Below are positions 52,219-62,399 of a stretch of DNA of 64,000 nt, piece by piece. Under the pieces are notes generated by a model. It was not told the origin of the DNA, made no database searches, and saw only the letters and a program-made list of their open reading frames with translations. The stretch's first letter is position 1, and each line of letters starts with the position of its first letter. Origin of the DNA: Pycnopodia helianthoides (Eukaryota > Echinodermata > Asteroidea > Forcipulatida > Asteriidae); NCBI GenBank assembly GCA_032158295.1, contig CM063245.1:7860700-7924699 (forward strand), given 5' to 3'. The position numbers and the translations under genes are program-made.

Positions 52219-52409
52219 TGTCTACTGAAATCACCAACAATAGAAAAATGCTATAACAAATCCTTACGATTTTACTTAAAATTTCAAAGTAAATGTTACT
52301 CTCAGTGAAAGCTGAGCTGAAGTGATTAGCTTTCCCGCTACTCAGAAGTACCATGCTTATGTTACGCAATCTAAAATAAAGGTCAATTTGACCACCCACA
52401 CTTTGCATG

Positions 52410-53008
52410 AAGGTCAGCCTTGCTACCCCGGGAAAGTTAGGTTACCTTTATGGCTTATGTCCAAACTACCCCAAGGGACGTCACCAAGGCAAGCCTAACA
52501 AAATTATTGCCCAACAACCATGCAGTAGAGGACGCCAATATCCAAACTGTCAGCACCGTGTATTGCAGCATGGCCAGGTATACTGTGGGGGTCTTCTGCG
52601 GCGAATAATGTATTTTATCATTTGGATAAAATGAAATAAATTATTAAATTCCTGTTCAAAGCAGTTAGCTTAAAAGAAAAACAATCATTGACAACAGTTC
52701 TCTAGTGTGTTACCTCCAACTTTGTGTATTTACAATGTATAACTTACCGGTAGAGCCTAACCTTAAGTTTTGGCTCTAGTTGCCTCTAGGGGATGTAAAA
52801 GACACAAAAACTTGCCTATAGTCATGAACAGTTTCACTTAGCCACTTTTTGCCGTAATCATATCACAATCGAGAGAACTCAGCTGAGAGTCTGTTTTCCA
52901 AGTTGACAATGAAATACTGTATAAATGTGACAACCACTTTCATGTATTGGCACAATTGGGGTACAAAACATGCAATGCTTGTTTAATGCAATTTCTTACT
53001 TTATACAG
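52410..53008. other. Sequence upstream of the first recognised PEF1 exon
   Basis: A plus-strand frame at 52407-52600 (Gln/Cys-containing) has no clear relationship to peflin. It could be a relic or chance frame. An acceptor (TTTATACAG) at 53000-53008 opens the next exon. Confidence 0.3.
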
Positions 53009-53248
53009 GGCTATGGAGCACAGCAGCAAGCACCCCAACATGGATATGGACAACCCCAACAACATGCACCCCCTCAACAGCAATATGGAGCTCCTCAATA
53101 CAGACCTCAACAGCATCCACAACAAACCTATATGAATCCACAGCAGCAGCAACAGCAGCAGCAGCAGCATGGGTATCAACAGTATGGAGCCCCTCCTGGG
53201 GGAGCAGTACCTCCAGGTGGAGACCCTACACTCTGGCATTGGTTTCAG
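53009..53248 (+). CDS. PEF1: PEF1 exon, Gln/Pro/Tyr-rich N-terminal region
   Basis: It begins [20 protein letters not shown] and ends [11 protein letters not shown] before GTAAGC. A CAG/CAA run near 53140-53168 encodes about nine consecutive Gln. WHWFQ corresponds to the Y/W-xWFQ start of EF1 in the family. Confidence 0.93.
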
Positions 53249-56200
53249 GTAAGCTGGATTCTCAGTTAGCATAATGGCATTGAGACAGTAGCATTCAGAC
53301 AGTATGGGTGATTGGCAAAACAGTGCCCCCTCTACAGTTTGGGACCTCTAAATGGCTTACATGAATGTGAGAAACATTCCCCACCACAATCAAAAGTACA
53401 CTCTTATGCCGTAAACACAGATAAATTCAACCTTGCTGCCAGTAACAAACTTGAACAATCGTGTGGTAGGCACTGTGTGAGGACCAAAACTTGGGGACAT
53501 TTTTCCCATGCGAAAATACATTGTGAAAATGGCCTCTTCTGGGAAAACTGTAGAGGGCGCTCTGTAATGCGAATTTCCCAAAATGATACAAAGAGAACCA
53601 AGGTGGTCTCTTGACTTTCAACTTGAGTGGACCAGCTACTAACATGTATCTTGAATAAGTTGTACTATAAATATGTGTGATTCTTTTGTTATCACCTTTG
53701 TTTGCAGTGTATTTTATGTATTTTATTTCTAGCTATGTGGACAAATTTTCATTTACATAAAATGTCTGACCCTCACACCTTTACAGCATCTTTTACAGAA
53801 CAATTGACCACAGGTACAGGAAACCTGCTCTTCTGAATGCTTTCTAAGTGTCTGCATATGCAAATGCTAACAACTCATTTTCTTGGCTTGACATGGTCAA
53901 AAAAGGTTTGCCTATATTAGTTGTGTGTAATGCATGTTGTGGTTTTGTTCCCTTTTAGGCTGTAGATGCAGATAGGAGTGGATCTATTACTGCTGCTGAA
54001 TTGAGACAAGCTCTAGTCAATGGCAATTGGTCACACTTTAACGAAGAAACATGCAGATTAATGATTGGAATGTTTGACAAAGACAAGTAAGCAGATTTTT
54101 TTTCTCAATTTGTTTCATTTTAGTCATCACCTTGTGCCTTTTCTTTGTTAAATTTTTCTTTAAAGGCAGTGCCACTGCATATCAAACACACCGTCAGGTC
54201 TTCTACTTCGTTCTTGTAATGGCAAGGCATTTTTTCTTCAATAAAGGGCACCTCTCTAAGGAAAATTAAAGCTTTTATTAGAAAACTTCAAGGGGCAGCA
54301 AGGCAATAGCCTCCATTGCCTCTGTGAAGTATCTAGCCTGCTATTTCAGTGTCTTTTGTGTACTGGCTGTACTACAGACAATGGAGACTCTGTTGCTGTA
54401 TGCTGTGTTACTATCAAAGAGGATTAGCTAACAGGTTGGCCTACCTCAACGGTGCGTGAAGGCTGGAAACTAGAACAGAATAAGCTTAGGCTTAGCTTTG
54501 TGATGCAAGTAGGTGGGAACTAGACCTGGATTCTTCTGGGAGTGGGGGGCGGGGGGTGTGTGCTGACTTAACTGTGTCAGTTGGTAGCAAGCACAGGAAT
54601 AGGGAAGTAGGAAGCCTAGTAAGCCAAGTAAGCCGGTTCCCAACCCTGATAATTAGCTCCTATACCCAAGGTCAACCTCAAACGCCCTCAGTTAGTAGGT
54701 CCCCTTCCTTACCGTCTTTAGTGTATCTTTTTGCAAGCAGGTGTCAAGGTCTACCACTGCTTCCAAGAAACTACACCGTTCTCTTAAATCTCACAAGGAC
54801 AAGCAAGATCCCTCCACCCATGCAGGAGTTTACTGCATTCAATGTGAATGAGCCAAGGTTTACCTTACCTCTTTGGCAGTACTTAAGCAGCATACAGCAA
54901 CAGAGTCCAGAATTCTCCTGAAGACGATCACGGCATACTGATTGAAATGTCTAGTTGTCAAACAACAGGTTCTTTTTAGACCAACCACAGCTCATAGGGA
55001 GAGTTTTATGTACATGGTGTCTCTACAAACCTCACTAAATGGTAGATGTATTAGGTAATTTCCCATTGTTTACGCAATTCTGAGCCTGCAACATTTCTAA
55101 TAACAGTGGATTTACCTGATAAGTCTGCCTCCACCTAGCGCCCCCAAAAGTCTCTCATTGGTGGGTATAAAATCCTTCAGTTCAATAGTGTGTACAAATC
55201 ATATAAAATTCACTCAAGTCCAACAGCATGTAGGAACAATAGGAACAACTGTTAATGATACCATTTACAATCCTGGACCATAACATTTTAGAAAAAAGGT
55301 AAGTTGTGGTACATTTTCATGGTCAATTGCAACAACTTAAAATTGTTTGTATATACATTATTGTTTCTTTAATTTATTTATTTGTAAAGAACTGTTTTTT
55401 ATTATTTTTTCAAAATGATTTTCTTTGTATTAGTTTATTTCCATTTTAGAGGGGACGAGTTAGAGGGGATGGAGGGAATTTGACTGTAATTGATGAGAGA
55501 TTAATTATACATGTACATGTTGTATGTTTCTCTGCCAGAAATGGGACAATTAATTTTCAAGAGTTTGCTGCCTTGTGGAAGTACATCCAAGATTGGAAGC
55601 ATTGCTTTGAAAGGTAATTATTACTTAAATAATGCTGGATGAGCAGAATAAAATATGTCACATTTAATTAGCTATGAATTGCAAGAAATTGAGCAAAGTC
55701 TGACCAAAGTGCACGGAGGTCTGTATTCAATTTCCATTTTTGAATACATTTGAATCACTAAATGTTAAAAGCTGAAGCCTTTGCTCCTTTTTTAAAGCAT
55801 CATTAAATATAAGAGCTTTGAATTAAGAGCCATTTTGTTTCATGTAATTTACACATTTGTCATGTTTGAAATGCATAATATACTGTTTATTCCAGTCTGA
55901 CAGCCGCTTTCCCTCATAGTTTTGCACTAACATTGGTCAGCTAAATTTGTGTGTTTTTTCCAAAGTGATGTATGGAAACATACATTCATAGTTCATACAA
56001 AGAAAATTGTCTTTCATTGTGCTTACTATTATATCAAAATTTTCTCAATTTGATTTGCTGAAATAACTTCTTGCTTTTGTTGTCTGCAGCACAATATACT
56101 CAGTCATGGCCACTTTGTTGAGCCACGCCAATACAGCATTTACAAAATCTCATTTTGGATGTTATCCTCACAATTTGAGGCATTCAAAATATTTTAGCTT

Positions 56201-58166
56201 GAAGAGTTCTGTTCAATCCCTTAAAGGCAGGGGATACTTTTGGTAATTACTCAAGAAATACCATAAAAACTTACTTGGTAAGGAGCACCTGAGAGCTGCT
56301 GATAGTATAAAACATTGTGAGAAACGACTCCCTCTGAAGTAATGTAGTTTTTGAGAAAGAGGTAATTTCTCACTAAAATATTTGAATTTGAGGAAGCCTT
56401 TCTCAGGCATTTGAAATTACACAATTCTATGCAACAAGGTTTTTTTTTCTTTCACTATTTTCTTGCAACTTCTATGACCAATTGAGCCCAAATTTGCACA
56501 GGTTTGTTATTTTAGGCATATGCTGGGATGCACTAAGTGAGGATACTGGTCTTTGACAATTACTAAAAGTAGACTAGCTGCCTTTAATTAGGCTATGTGA
56601 GAGTTTTTATGTCAGACAAGGGTAAGTGGAAAGACTTGCATATCATTTAGTCCACGGGAGCTGCTTGGATAATCTTAGAACTTAGAAGCAAAGTAAATTG
56701 CAAGGTCCTGTCCAGTAATATAATTTTAGATGCAAAGTTTTAACAGTACAAACATTTTTGGGTTAAACAAAAACAAATTTACCCAAGCTGGACTTGAACC
56801 TGCGACCTCCAGATTAACGTGCTGGCCCTTTAACAACTGAACTATCTAGCCCTGTGTTGGTGGTCTCCCTATTTTGTTGATATCTTTGTTTGGGGGTGGA
56901 CACTGTCGAATATAAAGTTGAGATAGGAAAGGAAACCATTGCACAGTTTTCAACAAACTTGTTGCTATTATTCAGAGTTCATGTATATGACAGGTATACC
57001 TCAAAAAGCTGATCAGACATAAGGATTACACAATACATTTTACTACAAGATCATTAAATGGAACTTGTAATATGTGACATTTGACAAATGGCAAAAAAAA
57101 ATCCAACTACCTGCAGTTATAACCACTGACCTGTACCTTCATGTATTTTATTTTCAGGTTTGATCGAGATAGATCAGGAAACATTGATGCAAGTGAGCTT
57201 CACCTTGCACTTGCTTCATTTGGTTACAATGTGTAAGTTACATGACATTATTATCTTAATTAATAAACTAATGTAAAATAATTGTTCTTTTACCTGACAA
57301 TTTCTTTTACGTGACACTAGCCTCATTCCTGTAAATCAATGCTTTGATTGGATCATAGTAGTCATTAATCAAGTACGGTTTCCAAGTTAATCCTTTCCTT
57401 ATCATAGGTGACTTTAGTTTATCAAGATCCAACATGGAAAATCCCACAAGCAAACACAATGTCTGTTGATTACAAAGCTGTAGTTGTTTTTCAGTGTTCA
57501 CTGCGCCGTCTATAGCCAAGTTTACAATGTTTAGAAAAAGTAGAAGATTGAATTACACCAATGCTGTTACAATCCTCTCAAAGTGGAGTAGGAAGATCCC
57601 AAAACAAGCACCTATGGAGCGCAAGATGTTTTTGTTTATGCAAAAAAGTGTTTCAGTTTACAGTTTCCAGATTACACTTAGGCATGAAAGACTAAGAACT
57701 TTTAGAGACTTTTAGAAACCAATCTCAGTGATTTCTGGATTATATGAAAGGGAATTCAATAAGTAAGAAATCTTCAGGGTGATAACAGACTTTGTAAAAT
57801 TAGCCCCTGAATGCAGGGTGTTCTTGTGTAATAATGTGTGCTTCATGCTTGAGTGATTCGAATGATTTGGACACCAGCATTTGTTTATGTCAAGACAATT
57901 AGGTAAAGAGAGTGTGGTTCACTTTATTTAATTTGAAAAAAGTTGAAATATCCCCAAAAAGTAAAACAAGTTTGATTTAATCTCTTGCTATCCACAGTTC
58001 CCCTGCCTTTTGTTCATTGATAGTGCAAAAGTTTGACCGGAGTTCTGTGAGAACAATCAAACTGGATGACTTCATTCAGTGTTGTGTGATGATTCGTTCT
58101 TTAACTGAGGCTTTTAGACAGAAAGACAGTAATGCTACAGGAGTGATTAAAATTCACTTTGAAGAG
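53009..58166 (+). CDS. PEF1: Peflin (penta-EF-hand protein), five internal exons
   Basis: The blocks 53009-53248, 53959-54086, 55539-55613, 57158-57232 and 57998-58166 join in phase to 229 residues. The N-terminal part is a Gly/Pro/Tyr/Gln-rich flexible region (human peflin has nonapeptide repeats here) with a poly-Gln run. The penta-EF core follows: EF1 [14 protein letters not shown]2 [14 protein letters not shown]3 [12 protein letters not shown], a degenerate EF4 ([12 protein letters not shown]), and EF5 [14 protein letters not shown] with the two-residue loop insertion usual for EF5. Peflin dimerises with ALG-2 (PDCD6) in a Ca2+-dependent way and acts at ER exit sites and with CUL3-KLHL12. 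[11 protein letters not shown] and LWKYIQDWK are family hallmarks separating it from ALG-2 and sorcin. The first exon and the short last exon are missing from this model. Confidence 0.93.
53249..53958. other. PEF1 intron, nothing recognised
   Basis: Short overlapping frames occur on both strands at 53312-53645 without domain similarity. Confidence 0.35.
53959..54086 (+). CDS. PEF1: PEF1 exon, EF-hand 1 and start of EF2
   Basis: The acceptor is CCCTTTTAG and the donor AA|GTAAGC. It encodes [20 protein letters not shown] then [20 protein letters not shown]. Confidence 0.95.
54735..55015 (+). pseudogene. Decayed Penelope-like element: GIY-YIG endonuclease fragment and 3' end
   Basis: The plus strand reads [20 protein letters not shown] then VYCIQC, close in form to the KD-P-GVYxIxC entry of the Penelope GIY-YIG endonuclease, with a degraded AKVYLTS after a stop. 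Downstream CCTGAAGACGATCACGGCAT and TTGAAATGTCTAGTTGTCA correspond to the usual GAAGAC...GAAACGTC 3' region. It sits in a PEF1 intron. Confidence 0.55.
55539..55613 (+). CDS. PEF1: PEF1 exon, EF-hand 2
   Basis: The acceptor is TCTGCCAG and the donor AG|GTAATT. It encodes [20 protein letters not shown] and KHCFE. Joined with the preceding exon, the EF2 loop has canonical Ca2+ ligands. Confidence 0.95.
56225..56583. mobile_element. MITE, AGGCACTGGACAC family, copy 2, TTAA flanks
   Basis: TTAA flanks both ends (56221-56224 and 56584-56587). The TIRs are AGGCAGGGGATAC and the inverse of AGGCAGCTAGTCTAC. Internal blocks (TAGTATAAAACATTGTGAGA, GTAGTTTTTGAGAAAGA, CACAGGTTTGTTATTTT) match the copy at 43503-43885. 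TTAA suggests piggyBac mobilisation. Confidence 0.85.
56775..56870 (-). mobile_element. tRNA-derived SINE head (family C)
   Basis: Read on the minus strand it gives GGGCTAGATAGTTCAGTTGT, an A-box region, and GGTTCAAGTCC (B box). It is followed by GGTGGTCTCCCTATTTTG on the plus strand, also seen near 61741. Confidence 0.7.
57158..57232 (+). CDS. PEF1: PEF1 exon, EF-hand 3
   Basis: The acceptor is ATTTTCAG and the donor GT|GTAAGT. It encodes [20 protein letters not shown] then SFGYNV. Confidence 0.95.
57233..57997. other. PEF1 intron, nothing firm recognised
   Basis: Opposed frames at 57307-57519 (minus) and 57494-57715 (plus) lack identifiable domains. Confidence 0.3.
57998..58166 (+). CDS. 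PEF1: PEF1 exon, EF-hands 4 and 5
   Basis: The acceptor is ATCCACAG and the donor GAG|GTAAGA. It encodes [20 protein letters not shown] through [20 protein letters not shown] and EE, ending in phase 0. Confidence 0.94.
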
Positions 58167-58304
58167 GTAAGATTTTGTAGTATCCAAAAGGGAATACATG
58201 GGTGTAAATGGTACATTTTAAGCCCTTTTTGTATTTTTTGTCATTTTTATGTAGTTGCTCCTCCAAAGTGACATTATACTGTATAATATTTCCAAGTTTT
58301 ACAG

Positions 58305-58340
58305 AGATTTGTGAAGAATCTCCATTCCAGTTCTGTATGA
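58305..58340 (+). CDS. PEF1: Candidate PEF1 terminal exon (uncertain)
   Basis: After acceptor GTTTTACAG the frame reads RFVKNLHSSSV-stop. The FV start and length of about 11 residues resemble the vertebrate peflin C-terminus. An alternative is 63039 (after TTCATTTTTTAG), reading VFGQ-stop. Neither is compelling. Confidence 0.3.
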   Translation, partial: RFVKNLHSSSV

Positions 58341-58422
58341 TTGTACCCATTTTTATTATTATTGCATCAACTTGTAGTTACACACTGTTCCAGGTAAGTG
58401 TAATATTTAAACTTAAGCATAA

Positions 58423-59563
58423 TGGGTCGTATGAATAAAAAGTAGTAAATACTGACAAGTACTAGCAAAAAGTAAAAGCATCAACTTCCAAGTACAAGCA
58501 TTCAGTACTAGCATCTTCTAAATTCCGTATGAATAAACTTATTCTTTTACTGCAAAGTATTCACTTAATGTTTTGGAGTAAATACTTCTTATATCTAGCT
58601 GTCTGCCATGGCTGAATGGCTCTTAACAAAAGGTTCCCTTTGTGTTACAACTCCCATTCACGTCTACGTACGCGCACACACACACACACACACAACCCAA
58701 GCAGCATTTGTATTAACAGAAACATAGAAATCTACAAGTCAGCCATGAGATTTTAATTCTGATAACATTTTGATGAAGGTGACTCATCTGGATCCACAGA
58801 ATCAAAGCAAAACGTTGCTGTTAGGCTGATGAAACGTCATAGTGTCTTTTAATTGACCAAAGCACAATTACCAAAAGTTAAAGTGGAACAGGAGAGTTCT
58901 ATTTATAGAGAAGATGAGAGCTGAATACGAGCATCATATTTAGCTATTTAATTTAAACTTAAAAGTTCAAATATTATATGCACAACATTCTGTTGAAAAG
59001 CATTTACTTTTTTTCAAAAAAATTTCTTCCTCTGATTTCATGAAGAAAACAATCCTTAATGATCAAGGCAAACATTTCTGAGAAGAAAAAATTCTTTGTT
59101 TATATTAACCCAAACGGTTTTATTTTATCCTCATCATAAATATTAAAAAATGGTGTAAAAGCCGTGTGAGTTTTTGTGTATTGTTTCTGTCGTGAAACAC
59201 TGTGCATGAGTCTATTCAGTATTTCAGTGATGTGTCTCCTTGGGACATAAACATTTATCCTGTGAGGAACATTCACAAACATTGTAATTTCTTCAGACGT
59301 GTCTTTACTTCTGTGTCCAAGGTAGCTTTGAGGCTACCTTGAAAAATGATCAGTACTTACTTGCATTTTGTAGTATTTTCTCCGTTTTATTCATACGGAA
59401 GTAAGTAAGTGCTAAAAAGAAAAGAATTTACTTTTCATGTAAAAGTAGATTCTTTTAGTATTTAGTAAATACTTTCCAGTAAAAGCTTTTACTTTCTTTT
59501 ATACATATAAACACTTGAAATTTTCAAGTAAAAGAAAATACTAGTTTTTATTCATACGACCCA
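58423..59563. mobile_element. DNA transposon with [22 protein letters not shown]
   Basis: TGGGTCGTATGAATAAAAA at the left is inverted at the right (TTTTTATTCATACGACCCA). Subterminal AGTAAATACT/AGTACTAGC/AAAGTAAAAGC iterations are present at both ends. It is 1,141 bp, no transposase, no clear TSD. It contains a (CA)n run at about 58671-58694. Confidence 0.85.
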
Positions 59564-59715
59564 GTGAGCTACTTCACAGCACTGTTAAGAGGTTGTACCA
59601 ACATACATTTACTACAATTTTAGGGACATTAACACAACCACCAGTCCAACCCAGTTGAGTGGTCATCAGTTGTACAGACTAGTTATGTTCAGAAAATGAG
59701 TGACCATTAAGACCA

Positions 59716-59852
59716 GTAGGTCTACAGACTCATGTATTATTTATAGTAGTATAGTAGAAGAGAGATTCGGGCCATGTTAGAATTAGGTCTACAGAATCAT
59801 GTATTATTTATAGTAGTATAGTAGAAGAGAGATTCGGGCCATGTTAGAATTA
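59716..59852. repeat. 65-68-bp direct duplication, two copies
   Basis: AGGTCTACAGACTCATGTAT through GATTCGGGCCATGTTAGAAT is repeated once, with one substitution. Confidence 0.9.
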
Positions 59853-61065
59853 GTGGCTGTAGCTCGCTCATTCACATAAACATGTGTTGAACCGTAGGAT
59901 GCACATAGCAACAGCTGTAGCCACATGGCCATAGGAAGAGAGAAAAATTCCAAGAAAACGTTGCCTTCGCAGTCACCTCTAAAGATGAATCAAGGGTGTA
60001 CCACTGACTCTGATGTTGTTCTCTTGTTGAAGTACAGTCAGATGGGTAAATGTACTGTACTTGTGTAACTCTGCCATGAAATGCCATAGTATTGATTATC
60101 ACTCCATCAAGACCTCACTTTTGTCTTCTTACATTACAAGTAAGTGAACTGGAAATACAGTCAATAAGTCATACATTTCAATTAAAAGTACCCTTCATAG
60201 AACATAATGGTAAAGTATTCATGTAAAAAGGGCCTCAGGCCTATTCCTTGGAAATGGCTGGTACTGAGTACTCTACCTTTTAGAGTACATGTACACATTC
60301 AAGTAGATAAACCAGAAATAGCTACAGAGCTTCTGTACTCAAGTATCACACAATGGGAGACTTTGGAACATGAGGTACATTAGACACACCAGGTAAATGT
60401 CCATTGTTTTTGTATTTGTGAGCATGAGCACATTTCTGAGAACAATGGATTGACCTAGTCAGTCTGCTGCCACCTAGTGTCTCCAAAAGCATACCATTGT
60501 GTGGATATCATACTAGGTTGAAAACAAACTACGACAAATTTGGTTTCCTGTTTTTTCTTTTGTAACTCATTGACAAGTATGTAGACTCCAAACATGTTTA
60601 CATGTGCTGATTCATTTGATTGATTCATTTGTACAAGTGCATCATAGTTTTGTAACATGATATGATAAGTGACAAAACATACCTAAACTGACAAATGATA
60701 CATAAAATCCTTTCTTTTTAGCAGGTGTAATCCATAATGTTAAACAATAGAGCAATTAAAAGGAACCCTCGTTATGTGCAAGTTCATTATAAGTTATATT
60801 ACTGGTGAATGCTATGATCATTGATTCCATCAATGAATAGGGTTCATTGGTCTTATTGGGTACATTGTTTGTACCCACATAAATAGCCTGTCCTCATAGA
60901 TCTGTATAGCTTATTTTGGGTATCCTCATGGTCTGGACCTCCTTGGATTTGATTGCAGTGTTGATGACAATGTTGATGGCAACTTGTTTAGGTGCAATAT
61001 AATCAGCCAGACAAGCATTGCAGCAAATGAACGCTCAACAATGATATTGGACTATACAATGGATG
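59853..61065. other. Unassigned stretch
   Basis: No gene or element ends recognised. It is possibly the PEF1 3' intron or downstream region. Confidence 0.3.
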
Positions 61066-61069
61066 GTTA

Positions 61070-61615
61070 ACACTGCTGTTCTGTGGCTGACATGGGCTGA
61101 CAGAGTCGTTACTGAGCAAAACACTGGATGTAGTGGATTGGTTATTGTGGATAGTTCTCTGATACCACTGACTGCTGTTCTGTGGCTGACAGAGTCGTTA
61201 CTGATCAAAACACTGGATGTAGTAGATTGGTTATTGTGGATAGTTCTCTGACACCACTGACTGTTGTTCTGTGGCTGACAGATCATTACTGAGCAAAACA
61301 CTGGATGTAGTAGATTGGTTATTGTGGATAGTTCTCTGACACCACTGACTGCTGTTCTGTGGCTGACAGAGTCGTTACTGATCAAAACACTGGATGTAGT
61401 AGATTGGTTAATGTGGATAGTTCTCTGACACCACTGACTGTTGTTCTGTGGCTGACAGAGTCATTACTGAGCAAAACACTGGATGTAGTAGATTGGTTAT
61501 TGTGGATAGTTCTCTGACACCACTGACTGCTGTTCTGTGGCTGACAGAGTCGTTACTGATCAAAACACTGGATGTAGTGGATTGGTTATTGTGGATAGTT
61601 CTCTGATACCATTGA
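61070..61615. repeat. About 95-bp tandem repeat, six copies
   Basis: The unit is CTGCTGTTCTGTGGCTGACA followed by GAGTCGTTACTGATCAAAACACTGGATGTAGTAGATTGGTTATTGTGGATAGTTCTCTGACACCACTGA (with few variants: CTGAGCAAAA/CTGATCAAAA, GTGGAT/GTAGAT). The first copy has an extra GGGCTGACA. Confidence 0.93.
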
Positions 61616-61664
61616 TGGTAAACACAGTTAATTTTTAATTAGTTTTGGGTTGACCAAAGAAAAA

Positions 61665-61760
61665 TTGACTATGATTGGGATTTCAATCTGCGACCTCTGG
61701 ATAAACGTACTGACGCTCGACCAACTGAGCTATCTAGCCCTATGTTGGCGGCTCCCTATT
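61665..61760 (-). mobile_element. tRNA-derived SINE head (family C)
   Basis: The minus strand reads GGGCTAGATAGCTCAGTTGG then TCGAGCGTCAGTACG and a B box GGTCGCAGATTGAAATCCC. It has A-box and degenerate B-box; the acceptor pairing is insufficient for a tRNA gene. Confidence 0.7.
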
Positions 61761-62049
61761 TTGAGTTGATAGTAAACAAGCTTTCTCATGAGATAAAGTT
61801 CTCTAGCCCAACTGGAGTTAAAACAGCTCAAGTCTAAAGTTGAGATCCAATGGAATTGGAACAGCCAAAATCTTTAATCAAGATTCAACAAAAAGATTGG
61901 GAAATAAAAACAATAACTGGACCAAGGACTCTTGTTCGGGGGTGCTAGTTAAAAGCCATTCAACCTAAAACTGCCGTATATTAACCAGTGATCACACCTA
62001 AGCTTACAATAAAGATATTGCCAAAATAGGGAGACCACCAATATACATA

Positions 62050-62150
62050 ATAGGGCTTGGTCGCTCAGTTGGTAGAGCGTGGGCATTTGAATCCGGAGGT
62101 TGCAGCTTCAAACTACTCTAATCAAGTTTTCTTTGTTCAACTCGATGGAC
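62050..62150 (+). mobile_element. tRNA-derived SINE head (family C), opposite orientation
   Basis: AGGGCTTGGTCGCTCAGTTG and GTAGAGCGTGGGCATTTGAA resemble the 5' half of a tRNA-derived SINE; the B box (GGTTGCAGCTTCAAACTAC) is degenerate. Inverted relative to the copy at 61665-61760, 300 bp away. Confidence 0.65.
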
Positions 62151-62167
62151 AACTTCAATTCATGTAC

Positions 62168-62395
62168 TTGTACTTGTCTTACATGTCGTAACCCATGAGG
62201 TTTTATCAACAGAGCAGCCTAGCTTACCAACAATGGCGTCATGAATTCATGTACTTGTCTGTAAACCATGAGGTTTATCAGCCTAGCATACCAACAATGG
62301 CGTCATGAATTCATGTACTAGTCTGTAAACCATGAGGTTTTTCAGCCTAGCTTACCAACAATGGCGTCATGAATTCATGTACTTGTCTGTAAGTG
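62168..62395. repeat. About 64-bp tandem repeat, three to four copies
   Basis: The unit contains ATGAATTCATGTACTTGTCT, GTAAACCATGAGGTTT and CAGCCTAGCTTACCAACAAT followed by GGCGTC. Confidence 0.88.
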
Positions 62396-62399
62396 CTGT

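Larger units (their letters stand above)
48600..52400 (-). mobile_element. Ngaro/DIRS-like tyrosine-recombinase retrotransposon (decayed)
   Basis: Minus-strand order is gag zinc knuckle, RT-RNase H, tyrosine recombinase, SGNH hydrolase. A recombinase instead of an integrase, together with the hydrolase ORF, points to the Ngaro group. A short direct repeat AACAAATCCTTACGAT occurs near 52148-52163 and 52255-52270 at the 5' side. The expected split direct repeats of DIRS-order elements are not clearly resolved, so the ends are approximate. Confidence 0.85.

Noticed and set aside
52407..52634. Possible upstream PEF1 exon (Gln-containing frame with donor-like GGCCAG|GTATAC)
   Set aside because: No similarity to peflin N-terminal repeats in any frame strong enough to claim; lies at the margin of the retrotransposon.
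58208..58438. 76-codon frame with hydrophobic stretch next to PEF1
   Set aside because: Intronic; the hydrophobic run comes from T-rich sequence and does not fit the penta-EF family.
61680..61745. Possible tRNA-Lys/Ala-like gene on the minus strand
   Set aside because: Repeated with the same flanks at 56775 and 62050, with degenerate B box; SINE-derived.
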